DNA of 64,000 nt from Wenyingzhuangia heitensis (GTDB taxonomy: Bacteria > Bacteroidota > Bacteroidia > Flavobacteriales > Flavobacteriaceae): assembly GCF_011762155.1 (NCBI RefSeq), contig NZ_JAASQL010000001.1, positions 186,001-250,000 of the forward strand, given 5' to 3'. Below the pieces are notes generated by a model. The model had not been told where the DNA came from and searched no databases. It saw only the letters and a list, made by a program, of their open reading frames with translations. A program made the position numbers and the translations under genes. Shown here piece after piece: positions 40,018-48,706 of this stretch (within the stretch, counting starts at the first letter, position 1; the number at the start of each line of letters is the position of its first letter).

Positions 40018-41373
40018 ATGAATATACATTTTATTGCTATTGGCGGAAGTGCAATGCACAACTTAGCCATTGCATTACACAATAAAGGATATCAAGTAAC
40101 TGGAAGTGATGATACTATTTTTGAACCTTCAAAGTCTAGATTAGCAAACAAAGGACTACTTCCTTTAACTTTTGGATGGTATCCCGAAAAAATAACTACA
40201 GAATTGGATGCGGTAATTTTAGGAATGCATGCCAAACCAGACAATACAGAATTGTTAAAAGCTCAAGAATTAGGTTTAAAAATATATTCTTATCCTGAGT
40301 TTTTGTACGAACAATCTAAACAAAAAACAAGAGTTGTAATAGGAGGTTCCCACGGAAAAACCACCATTACTTCTATGATTTTACACGTATTAAACTACAA
40401 CAACATTAAGGTTGATTATATGGTAGGTGCCCAACTAGAAGGGTTTGATACCATGGTACATTTAACCAAAGAAAATGAATTTATAGTTTTAGAAGGTGAT
40501 GAATATTTATCTAGCCCTATAGACAGACGACCAAAATTCCATTTATACAAACCTAACATTGCTTTGTTAAGCGGTATTGCATGGGATCATATTAATGTTT
40601 TTCCTACGTTTGAAAACTACCTAGAGCAGTTTTCTATTTTTACAGACTCCATAACTCCGGGTGGAATTATGGTATACAACACAGAAGATGAACATGTGAA
40701 AAATGTAGTTGAAAACTCTGAAAATACCATTAAAAAATATCCGTACACCACTCCTACTTACACTATTGATGATGGTACTACTTTATTAGACACTCCTGAA
40801 GGTGATTTGCCTTTAGAAATTTTTGGAAAACACAATTTGCAAAACCTAGCAGGTGCCAAATGGATTTGTCAGCACATGGGAGTTGGAGAAGAAGAATTTT
40901 ACGAAGCTATTGAAAGTTTTAAAGGAGCCAGCAAACGTTTAGAAAAAATTGTAGAAAACAATACTTCCGTAATTTTTAAAGATTTTGCACACTCTCCTAG
41001 TAAAGTAGCAGCAACTACTACTGCAGTTAAAAATCAATACAAAAACAGAACGATTTTAGCTTGTTTAGAACTACACACCTACAGTAGTTTAAATGCTGAA
41101 TTTTTAAAAGAATACCAAGGAGCTTTAGACAAAGCTGACAAGGCCGTGGTATTTTACTCCCCCAAAGCAGTAGCCATTAAACAATTAGAAGAGGTTACAG
41201 AACAGCAAATTAAAGAAGCGTTTAAAAGAGACGATTTGATTATATACACCAACCCAGAAGCGTTCAAAAAATTCTTATTCTCACAAGATTTTAACAATAC
41301 CGCCACATTGTTAATGAGTTCTGGTAATTATGGAGGATTGGATTTTGAGGAAGTAAAAAATATAATTCAATAA
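40018..41373 (+). CDS. mpl: UDP-N-acetylmuramate:L-alanyl-gamma-D-glutamyl-meso-diaminopimelate ligase
   Basis: Mur-ligase family enzyme of 451 residues that recycles cell-wall tripeptide by joining it to UDP-MurNAc; cytoplasmic. The opening MNIHFIAIGGSAMHNLAIAL replaces the GIGG of MurC with the Mpl form. The ATP loop is GGSHGKTTITSM (about 110-121), and EGDEYLSSPIDRRPKF and FGKHNLQNLAGA are typical. The segment DFAHSPSKVAATTTAV near 323 is a Mpl marker. It stands alone before a perfect terminator. Confidence 0.94.
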   Translation: MNIHFIAIGGSAMHNLAIALHNKGYQVTGSDDTIFEPSKSRLANKGLLPLTFGWYPEKITTELDAVILGMHAKPDNTELLKAQELGLKIYSYPEFLYEQSKQKTRVVIGGSHGKTTITSMILHVLNYNNIKVDYMVGAQLEGFDTMVHLTKENEFIVLEGDEYLSSPIDRRPKFHLYKPNIALLSGIAWDHINVFPTFENYLEQFSIFTDSITPGGIMVYNTEDEHVKNVVENSENTIKKYPYTTPTYTIDDGTTLLDTPEGDLPLEIFGKHNLQNLAGAKWICQHMGVGEEEFYEAIESFKGASKRLEKIVENNTSVIFKDFAHSPSKVAATTTAVKNQYKNRTILACLELHTYSSLNAEFLKEYQGALDKADKAVVFYSPKAVAIKQLEEVTEQQIKEAFKRDDLIIYTNPEAFKKFLFSQDFNNTATLLMSSGNYGGLDFEEVKNIIQ

Positions 41374-41415
41374 AAAAAACGAGCTGTTTTAAATTTAAAA
41401 CAGCTCGTTTTTTTT
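41372..41415. terminator. Bidirectional terminator after mpl
   Basis: Perfect loopless-centre palindrome with 22-base half-sites around GAGCTGTTTTAAA, flanked by A and T runs; it overlaps the end of the mpl stop codon. It serves mpl and the convergent beta-barrel gene. Confidence 0.9.
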
Positions 41416-41425
41416 ATTGTTTGAT

Positions 41426-41956
41426 TTAAAAACTTTTTCCTACTCCAATTCCTATAGAAATATTAGAAATACCGTCAGTTGCATGATCATAGAAAAAACT
41501 TGGAGCTACATCCCAATGATGACCTAAAGCCAAATCATACTCAACTCCAATTCTTACTAAATCTTTTACTTCTCCATCTTCAAAAATAACACCAGGTCCT
41601 AGTACAAATTCTAAATGTTCTATAGGATTCCACAAAGCATCTAAAGTAATCACTACAGGATATCTTCTATCTATAACCCCGCCGTGTAACTCCTCTGAAA
41701 CTTTACTAGAAACTAGTTCAATATCACTAAAGACACCTATTCCCCATTTCTCTTTAAACCAGTATTCATAATCCAACCCAAAAGAAGGAATAGACAATAC
41801 ATCTTTGTTTCCTTCTTCAAAGCCTAAGTTTAAATAAGAATGTCCCAACACTACACTAATTCTGTGCTTTTTTTCTCTTACCTCTTCTGTTTCCTGTGCC
41901 ACTAAACTCACAGTTCCCAAAAGCAATAATGCAATTAAAATAAATTTATTTTTCAT
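41426..41956 (-). CDS. Outer-membrane beta-barrel protein
   Basis: Protein of 176 residues. I place the start at 41956 (MKNKFILIALLLLGTVSLVAQ, signal peptide). The mature chain has repeated amphipathic strands (HRISVVLGHSYLNLGF, PSFGLDYEYWFKEKWGIGVFSDIEL, RYPVVITLDALWNPIEHLEFVLGPGVIF, LVRIGVEYDLAL) and ends in SIGIGVGKSF, a terminal Phe as expected for BAM-assembled barrels. It is probably a small eight-stranded barrel. No partner or function can be inferred. Confidence 0.8.
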   Translation of the reverse strand: MKNKFILIALLLLGTVSLVAQETEEVREKKHRISVVLGHSYLNLGFEEGNKDVLSIPSFGLDYEYWFKEKWGIGVFSDIELVSSKVSEELHGGVIDRRYPVVITLDALWNPIEHLEFVLGPGVIFEDGEVKDLVRIGVEYDLALGHHWDVAPSFFYDHATDGISNISIGIGVGKSF

Positions 41957-42045
41957 GTTTGTTTTGTTTGTCACTAGCAAAAATATTAAGACTTTTTAAT
42001 CTTTTATACAACACATTGCTTATTTTACGAAAACGTATTACATAC

Positions 42046-42086
42046 AAAAAGAGCCTAGAGTTTCTGTAAACAGAAACCCCAGGCTC
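42046..42086 (-). terminator. Terminator of the RND efflux operon
   Basis: Read on minus: GAGCCTGGGGTTTCTG - TTTA - CAGAAACTCTAGGCTC, two mismatches in a 16-base stem, followed by TTTTT. Confidence 0.85.
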
Positions 42087-42117
42087 AAAACAAACTAAAC
42101 TACATGAAAATAGTATC

Positions 42118-43560
42118 TTAATTCCAACCTCCCCCTAATGCTTTGTACATATTTACATACGCATTCATTTGGTTCTTTTTGGTTTCTATCAATTCAAATT
42201 TTGATTCTAATGCATCTCTTTGTGTTAACAAAACTTCCATATAATCTGCTCTAGCAGATCTGAATAATTTATTAGAAATAACAATAGATTCTGCAAGCGC
42301 ACTTACTTCTTGTTTTTTAAGTTGGAAACTCTTTTCCATATTACTCATTTTAGATAATTTATTAACCACCTCTACATAAGCATTTAAAATAGTACGCTCA
42401 TAATTATACACTGCCTGTATTTGTTTTGCATTTGCATTGTAATATGTTGCTTTAATTGCTCTTTTATTAATTAGAGGAGCTGTTAAATCTCCTGCTAAAG
42501 AATACAATAACGATTTGGGTGTGTTTAACAAATACTTAGCATTAAATGCCTGATAACCGATACCTGCAGACAATCCTAGTGAAGGATAAAATCTAGCTTT
42601 AGCAACTTTAACATCTAACTTAGCTGCAGCCAATTCTAATTCCGCTTGTTTAATATCGGGCCTATTGATCAACAATTCAGCAGGAACTCCCGCATGCACA
42701 ATGTCTGGTTCTAAGGCAACAAATCCTTTATGACTTCTTTCTATTTTACCAGGATATTCACCAATCAAGAAATGAATTCTATTTTCGGTTTCAACAATGT
42801 TTTGTTCAATCTCAAACTGAATACTTTTTGTACTGTACACTTGAGCCTCAAATCTACGAACTGCTAACTCTGTAACTCTAGCTGCTTGTTTTTGTAATCT
42901 TACAATTTCCAAAGCATCTGTCTGAATTTTGATATTTCGTTTTAAAATTTCTAATTGATTGTCTAAAGCCAACAATTCATAATACGAATTGGCTATTTCA
43001 GCAATTAAATTAGTCACCATAAAATTCTTACCTTCTACACTTGCCAAATATCTGCTTACAGCAGATTTTTTGGCATTGTGAAGTTTGTTCCAAATATCAA
43101 TTTCCCAAGTAGCATAAGCACCTACCATAAAATCTGGCAAAAACTCTGGATTCTCTTTAGTTCCTTTAAACGGAGTCGTCGCATCATTGGCACCTTGGCT
43201 AGTATATCTTCCTACTTTTTCGCCACCAGCACCTGCTTGTAAACCTACAAAAGGTAAATACTCTCCTTTTTTTGCACTAATTTCATTTTTAGAAATTTCT
43301 ATTTCTTGCTTTATAATATTCAATTCCTGATTATTTTCTAAAGCAACATCTATCAGATTAATTAAATTAGAATCGGTAAAATATTCTTTCCAATTTAAGG
43401 TAGCCACATTTACACTATCTTTTAAGTTGTTAAAACTCTCTGGAACTTTTGTATTGGCTGTTTTTTGAATGATCTCAGGAGTTTTACAAGCCCACATAGT
43501 CAGGATTACTCCTGCTATGAAAAGCCTATACAAACTCTTTGTTTTATTGATTGTTTTCAT
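42118..43560 (-). CDS. RND efflux outer-membrane factor (TolC/NodT type lipoprotein)
   Basis: Outer-membrane channel of 480 residues. The lipoprotein signal RLFIAGVILTMWAC places the anchor Cys at about residue 25. Two outer-membrane-efflux repeats follow, with long helices (LIDVALENNQELNIIKQEIEISKNEI) and the conserved LLINRPDIKQAELELAAAKLDVKVAKARFYPSLGLSAGIGY. It forms the exit duct of a tripartite pump with the two upstream genes. Its start overlaps the permease stop by 17 bases, showing tight coupling. The terminator lies 32 bases past its stop. Confidence 0.93.
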   Translation of the reverse strand: MKTINKTKSLYRLFIAGVILTMWACKTPEIIQKTANTKVPESFNNLKDSVNVATLNWKEYFTDSNLINLIDVALENNQELNIIKQEIEISKNEISAKKGEYLPFVGLQAGAGGEKVGRYTSQGANDATTPFKGTKENPEFLPDFMVGAYATWEIDIWNKLHNAKKSAVSRYLASVEGKNFMVTNLIAEIANSYYELLALDNQLEILKRNIKIQTDALEIVRLQKQAARVTELAVRRFEAQVYSTKSIQFEIEQNIVETENRIHFLIGEYPGKIERSHKGFVALEPDIVHAGVPAELLINRPDIKQAELELAAAKLDVKVAKARFYPSLGLSAGIGYQAFNAKYLLNTPKSLLYSLAGDLTAPLINKRAIKATYYNANAKQIQAVYNYERTILNAYVEVVNKLSKMSNMEKSFQLKKQEVSALAESIVISNKLFRSARADYMEVLLTQRDALESKFELIETKKNQMNAYVNMYKALGGGWN

Positions 43561-46500
43561 CTGTTTCTTCTTCTTTGTTAATGGAAAATGTGTCTACTGC
43601 ATGTACAAAATCATCTGACAATGAAGTTTCTTCTTCATCTTTTATCAGTTTACGACCATCTGCTAGAGTACCAAATATATAATACAACCCTGGCACTATA
43701 ACAACACCAAAAATGGTCCCAAACAACATTCCTCCTAATGATGAGGCTCCAATGGTAAGATTCCCTACAGCTCCTGGTCCAGAGGCTACCAACAATGGTA
43801 TTAATCCAGCAATAAAAGCGAAAGAAGTCATTAAAATTGGTCTAAAACGAGCTTTAGCTCCTTCAATAGCCGCATTTAATACTGTTGCTCCTTCGTGATG
43901 TTTTTGAATTGCAAATTCTACAATTAAGACGGCATTTTTTCCGAGCAGTCCTACCAACATTACAAGTCCTACTTGCGCATAGATATCGTTAGCTACACCT
44001 GCAAATTTGATCAATAAGAATGCACCAAAAATACCAGGTGGTAAAGATAAAATCACCGCTAATGGAAGTATAAAACTCTCATATTGAGCGACCAATACTA
44101 AATACACAAATACCAATACGATGATAAAAATATAAATAGCTTCATTCCCTTGCTTTACTTCATCTTTTTGAAGTCCTGCCCAGTCAATATCATATCCTTG
44201 TGGCAACGTTTCTTTAGCTACTTCTTGAATAGCTTTAATTGCTTCTCCAGAACTGAATCCATCTGCAGGGGAACATCTAATAGAAGCTGAGTTATACATG
44301 TTGTATCTATTTACTTCATAAATTCCTTGAGTCTTTTTCATTCTCATAAAAGAAGAATAAGGAACCTCTTCTCCTCTATCATTTTTAACATAAAGTTTCA
44401 TGATATCTTCAGGAAGTCTTCTGTATTTTGGATCTGCTTGCACGTATACTTTAAAGTAACGTCCATACTTAATAAACCCTTGATCATAGGTACTCCCTAC
44501 CAAAATAGATAGATTTTCCATGGCTTCTCCAATAGATACTCCTTTTTGCATTGCTGCTTTGTTATCTATTTCTAATTCGTATTGCGGATAATCTGTGCTA
44601 TAAAAAGTAAACAGAGATGTAATCTCTTCTCGTTTTTCAAGCTCACTCATAAACTCTTTAGTTGTTCTATCTAAACGCTTATAATCTATGGTGTTGTTTT
44701 TATCTAACAACTGCAAAGCAATTCCTCCTGCTGCTCCATATCCTGGCACTGCTGGTGGGTTAAAGAATTCGATTTTTGCTCCAGGAATATCTTTTGCTTT
44801 TTCTTCTAATTCTTCTATAATCTCTTTTGCTGTGTGTTCTCTATCTCCCCAAGATTCAAGGTTTATCAATAAAGTTCCTGAGTTAGATCCACGACCTTGA
44901 GTTAAAATTTCATATCCTGCCAATGCAGAAACAGACTTAACTCCTTCTACTTCTTTAGCCGCTTCTTGTAATTTACGACTTATAGCGTACGTTCTTTCTA
45001 ATGTAGATCCTGCTGGTGTTTGTAATACAGAGTATATCATCCCTTGATCTTCATCGGGTACAAATCCTGCAGGAAGTATTTTTGAAATTCCTAAAACACT
45101 TATTGAAAAAATAATTAGAACACCAAAAGTGACTGTTTTTCTATTCACAATAAGCTTTAACAGCTTAACATAACTATTTGTAAGTCCATTAAACTTATTG
45201 TTAAATCCATCAATAAATTTATTAATAAAGTTCTTTTTCTTTTTAACACCGTGATTGTTTTTTAACAAAATTGCACATAACACAGGTGTTAATGTAAGAG
45301 CTACCGTTCCCGAAAGTACAATTGAAGATGCCATTGTAATTGAGAATTGTCTGTAAAAAACACCCGTTGGACCAGACATAAACGCTACAGGTACAAATAC
45401 CGCAGTCATTAAAAGTGTAATTGCAATTACAGCTCCACTAATTTCACCCAATACGTGTTTAACAGCTACATATGCAGACATATGTGGATTTTCTTCCATT
45501 TTAGCATGGACGGCTTCAACCACAACAATGGCATCATCTACCACAATACCAATAGCCAACACCAGAGCAAATAAAGTAATTAAGTTAATTGTTAAACCAA
45601 AAGAGAGCATTACAAAAAAGGCACCTATTAAAGACACAGGTACTGCTAAAATTGGAATTAATGTTGATCTCCAATCTCCTAAGAAAATAAATACAACAAG
45701 GGCTACCAAAATAAAAGCATCTCTTAACGTATGTATTACTTCATCTATAGAAGTTTCTAAGAAGTTAGAAACGTTGTAACTAATTTCATAATCTACCCCT
45801 GGTGGAAAATCTTTTTTTAATTCCTCTAACTTTTCTTTTAATCTATCTATAACCTCTGTAGCATTACTTCCGTATGCTTGGTTTAGTGTAATTGCTGCAG
45901 ATGGAAATTCATCTTTATTTGAATAAACATCATAAAACTCACTACCCAACTCTACATCAGCAACATCTCCTAAATGAAGTATTTCACCATTAGGTTTGGA
46001 CCTAAGAATAATATCTTTATACTCTTGAGCCTCATTAAACCTACCTTTATAGGTTAATACATATTCTATAGATTCCGACACTTTACTATCTGCCCTACCA
46101 AGTCTTCCTGGAGAACCAATAACACTTTGTTGATCTATGGCTTCCATAATTTCTTTGGTAGAAATATTGTAAGCCCTCATTCTGTCTGGTTTTAACCAAA
46201 CACGCATTGCATATTGTCTTGTACCAATAATTTTTGCTTGCCCTACTCCTGTTACCCTTTGTAACTCTGGCATTACATTTACATAAGCATAATTAAAGAT
46301 ATACTCCATATCAATGTTGGTAGTATCTTTCCCGTACAAGTTTACATACATTAGCATGTTAGGCATTAATTGTTTTACAATTAAACCTTCTAACTGAACT
46401 AACTTAGGCAACCTGTTCTTCATTTGAAGTACGCGATTGTTTACATTTACCAAAGCCTGATTAGGATCTGTTCCTTTATTAAAGACTACTGTAATGTTTG

Positions 46501-46762
46501 CTTCCCCTGAACTTGCTGCAGTAGAAAACATATATTTCATTCCAGGTACACCGTTAATAGCTTGTTCTAACGGAATAAGAACAGATTTTGTTAACACTGT
46601 TGAACTAGCTCCTGGATACGCTAAATACACAACAATCATTGGCGGAGCAATGTCTGGAAATTGTGACTTAGGTAATGTTTTTATGGCCAACATACCCATA
46701 AAGACGATTAGTAATGAAATTACTATCGCTAAGGCAGGCCTATGAATAAATTTTTTAAACAT
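43544..46762 (-). CDS. RND efflux permease, HAE1 (AcrB/MexB) type
   Basis: Inner-membrane proton-driven pump of 1072 residues with 12 transmembrane helices and two large periplasmic loops. It opens MFKKFIHRPALAIVISLLIVFMGMLAIKTLPKSQFPDIAPP as hydrophobe exporters do. TM4 carries LVLAIGIVVDDAIVVVEAV, with the proton-relay Asp pair. VPVSLIGAFFVM, GFVPDEDQG and VGLLGKNAVLIVEFA are other signatures. The DD in TM4 points to the drug/hydrophobe group rather than heavy-metal CzcA/CusA, whose TM4 motif differs. Substrate range unknown. It lies 31 bases from the adaptor gene. Confidence 0.95.
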   Translation of the reverse strand: MFKKFIHRPALAIVISLLIVFMGMLAIKTLPKSQFPDIAPPMIVVYLAYPGASSTVLTKSVLIPLEQAINGVPGMKYMFSTAASSGEANITVVFNKGTDPNQALVNVNNRVLQMKNRLPKLVQLEGLIVKQLMPNMLMYVNLYGKDTTNIDMEYIFNYAYVNVMPELQRVTGVGQAKIIGTRQYAMRVWLKPDRMRAYNISTKEIMEAIDQQSVIGSPGRLGRADSKVSESIEYVLTYKGRFNEAQEYKDIILRSKPNGEILHLGDVADVELGSEFYDVYSNKDEFPSAAITLNQAYGSNATEVIDRLKEKLEELKKDFPPGVDYEISYNVSNFLETSIDEVIHTLRDAFILVALVVFIFLGDWRSTLIPILAVPVSLIGAFFVMLSFGLTINLITLFALVLAIGIVVDDAIVVVEAVHAKMEENPHMSAYVAVKHVLGEISGAVIAITLLMTAVFVPVAFMSGPTGVFYRQFSITMASSIVLSGTVALTLTPVLCAILLKNNHGVKKKKNFINKFIDGFNNKFNGLTNSYVKLLKLIVNRKTVTFGVLIIFSISVLGISKILPAGFVPDEDQGMIYSVLQTPAGSTLERTYAISRKLQEAAKEVEGVKSVSALAGYEILTQGRGSNSGTLLINLESWGDREHTAKEIIEELEEKAKDIPGAKIEFFNPPAVPGYGAAGGIALQLLDKNNTIDYKRLDRTTKEFMSELEKREEITSLFTFYSTDYPQYELEIDNKAAMQKGVSIGEAMENLSILVGSTYDQGFIKYGRYFKVYVQADPKYRRLPEDIMKLYVKNDRGEEVPYSSFMRMKKTQGIYEVNRYNMYNSASIRCSPADGFSSGEAIKAIQEVAKETLPQGYDIDWAGLQKDEVKQGNEAIYIFIIVLVFVYLVLVAQYESFILPLAVILSLPPGIFGAFLLIKFAGVANDIYAQVGLVMLVGLLGKNAVLIVEFAIQKHHEGATVLNAAIEGAKARFRPILMTSFAFIAGLIPLLVASGPGAVGNLTIGASSLGGMLFGTIFGVVIVPGLYYIFGTLADGRKLIKDEEETSLSDDFVHAVDTFSINKEEETDENNQ

Positions 46763-46793
46763 GTTCTTTTATTTTTAAGTTTTAGAACTACAA

Positions 46794-47879
46794 TTATTCT
46801 GCATGTAAATCTAAATGGGCTATTACCTTCTTAGGATCTTTAAGCTCATATTTAATTTCTTGATTTTCTTTTACTTTTCTAATTCCTTCTAAAAGAATTT
46901 TATCACTAGTTTTTAAACCATGGGTTATTACAAACAAGTTTTTCATTTCAACTCCTGTTTCAACCATTCTTGCTTCAAGAATATTTTCATCATTTACCAC
47001 ATAAACATATTTCTTGTCTAAAATCTCATAGGTTGCTTTTTGTGGTATTATCACTACATTTTCTAAAGGAACATCCATTTGAATGTTACCAGTTTCCCCA
47101 TGTCTTAATAGTTTATTTGGATTAGGGAACGTAGCTCTAAAAGGAATGTTTCCTGTTTCGTTATCAAAATCAGCTATAATTGTTTTTACCAGACCCTTGT
47201 CACTAAACAATTTTGTGTTAGCCATTTCTAACTCAACCTCTAACGGATTGTCTTTACTTATTTGTTTGTTTAAATTCAAATATTCAGCCTCTGGTACATT
47301 ATAATAAACCCACATTTGACTATTATCTGACAAACTTGTTAATAATTGTCCTTCATCAATAAGACTACCTAACCTTACATCGTTAAATCGACCAATATAT
47401 CCATCAAAAGGAGCTCTAATTTGTGTAAATTGAAAATGTACTTTTTTTAACGACAGCTCTGCATTCGCTTTTGCCAACTTAGCTTTTGCCATTGCCAACT
47501 CATTTGATGACACAACGTTTTGACTTGCTAATTTTTTAGTGTTTTTATATTCTATCTCTGCAAAATTTACTTCTGCTTCTGCTTTACTCATTTCTGCCTG
47601 GTATAGGTTTGGCATAATTTGAAACAACAGCTCTCCTTTTTTAACATGCTGTCCTTCGTCCACGTAAATGTTTTGTAAATAACCCATTTCCTGAGCTCTC
47701 AATTCTATATGTTGAATTGAATGAATTTGGCATACATACTTTTTCTTTATGATAGTATCCATTCTTACAGGAGTAGTAACGTAGTATATATCTTCTTTTT
47801 CTTTTTTCTTTTCGTGTTTACAGCTTGTGTGACATAATAAGACACACAGACCCATGATAACTATGAGTGTTTTTTTCAT
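46794..47879 (-). CDS. RND efflux periplasmic adaptor (membrane fusion lipoprotein)
   Basis: Adaptor of 361 residues. I place the start at 47879 (MKKTLIVIMGLCVLLCHTSC, lipoprotein signal with Cys20). Order: beta-barrel entry, lipoyl half (ELRAQEMGYLQNIYVDEGQHVKKGELLFQI), coiled-coil hairpin (about 97-145; AEAEVNFAEIEYKNTKKL), second lipoyl half (IRAPFDGYIGRFNDVRLGSLIDEGQLL), beta-barrel and membrane-proximal domain ending with LLEGIRKVKENQEIKYEL. It links the permease and the outer-membrane channel, and is first of the three pump genes. Confidence 0.94.
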   Translation of the reverse strand: MKKTLIVIMGLCVLLCHTSCKHEKKKEKEDIYYVTTPVRMDTIIKKKYVCQIHSIQHIELRAQEMGYLQNIYVDEGQHVKKGELLFQIMPNLYQAEMSKAEAEVNFAEIEYKNTKKLASQNVVSSNELAMAKAKLAKANAELSLKKVHFQFTQIRAPFDGYIGRFNDVRLGSLIDEGQLLTSLSDNSQMWVYYNVPEAEYLNLNKQISKDNPLEVELEMANTKLFSDKGLVKTIIADFDNETGNIPFRATFPNPNKLLRHGETGNIQMDVPLENVVIIPQKATYEILDKKYVYVVNDENILEARMVETGVEMKNLFVITHGLKTSDKILLEGIRKVKENQEIKYELKDPKKVIAHLDLHAE

Positions 47880-48044
47880 AATAATTCGGTTGTATTTAAA
47901 TTGTATTTTGTTTGTTTTTAAAAATGTGTGTAGCATAATACACGCGTGCGTTAAGGCTAATAAAAGCCATAAGCATATAGCAGTTTAAATAGATTAAACT
48001 GAATAGAAAGAATTAAACAACGTATTGTTTAATTGTAAAAAAAA

Positions 48045-48437
48045 TCAAATTCTAATAACACAAAAAAGAATATGTCTTTTTAAAGACACATAAGAAAAGC
48101 TCTTATATACAGAACTTTTTAAAGTAAAAAAGCCTAAGTTAGGCTCTTGTCTATAAACACTTGTAAAGTTACTAAGTGCTGGTAATATTTTATGATGTGA
48201 TTCTGATTCTTCTTCTTCATCTATTTCCAACACATAATCTTCGTGATGATTATGAATATGCATTTGATGAATAAAAGAAGCTTCTTTTTGATAAGAAATA
48301 TTATCTCCAGAACCTTCTTGAAGATTTTCTAACTTTTCAAAATCAAAATCATTTCCAACTAAACTAGCATAGCTATTGCTATATCCGCTTAGGAAAACAA
48401 GTATTGATAGTGATATTTTAAAAAGAAAATTCTTCAT
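48045..48437 (-). CDS. Small exported His-rich protein upstream of RND operon
   Basis: Unrecognised protein of 130 residues. A signal peptide (MKNFLFKISLSILVFLSGYSNSYA) is followed by an acidic, His-rich middle (HQMHIHNHHEDYVLEIDEEEESESHH at about 58-83) and a basic, aromatic C-terminal part ending CVIRI. The clustered His suggests metal binding. It lies 165 bases upstream of the adaptor gene on the same strand with no clear terminator between, so it could be the first gene of the efflux operon. It recalls the small Cys/His protein preceding the TonB-dependent receptor at 3.8 kb in size and placement, without obvious sequence similarity. Confidence 0.6.
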   Translation of the reverse strand: MKNFLFKISLSILVFLSGYSNSYASLVGNDFDFEKLENLQEGSGDNISYQKEASFIHQMHIHNHHEDYVLEIDEEEESESHHKILPALSNFTSVYRQEPNLGFFTLKSSVYKSFSYVSLKRHILFCVIRI

Positions 48438-48656
48438 TACCGAGCGAAATTAAATAAAAAGGAGTTCTAAGACAAGGAACTTTTTAAAAAAGTAAGCAAT
48501 CTGAAAATCATTAAGTTGAACACATACGAATACACAAGAGTTTTAAGGCAAAAAAACAAGCAAGTATTTTATAACAATTTTATATGAAAGAATTATTAAG
48601 TTTTTGAATACCTTAACAATTCACCTCTAAAATTAGCCTTTATTCAGTTGAAATAT

Positions 48657-48664
48657 TATATTTG
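48657..48664 (+). promoter_or_regulatory. Candidate secDF -7 promoter element
   Basis: TATATTTG matches TAnnTTTG and lies 42 bases upstream of the secDF start. No convincing -33 box. Confidence 0.45.
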
Positions 48665-48706
48665 CGGACTTACATAAAATTTAGTTGAGAAAACACATAT
48701 AAAAAA

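Noticed and set aside
39399-41956. Idea that the two small beta-barrel genes flanking mpl are duplicates
   Set aside because: They share signal peptide and barrel layout, but their strands do not align in sequence beyond general composition.
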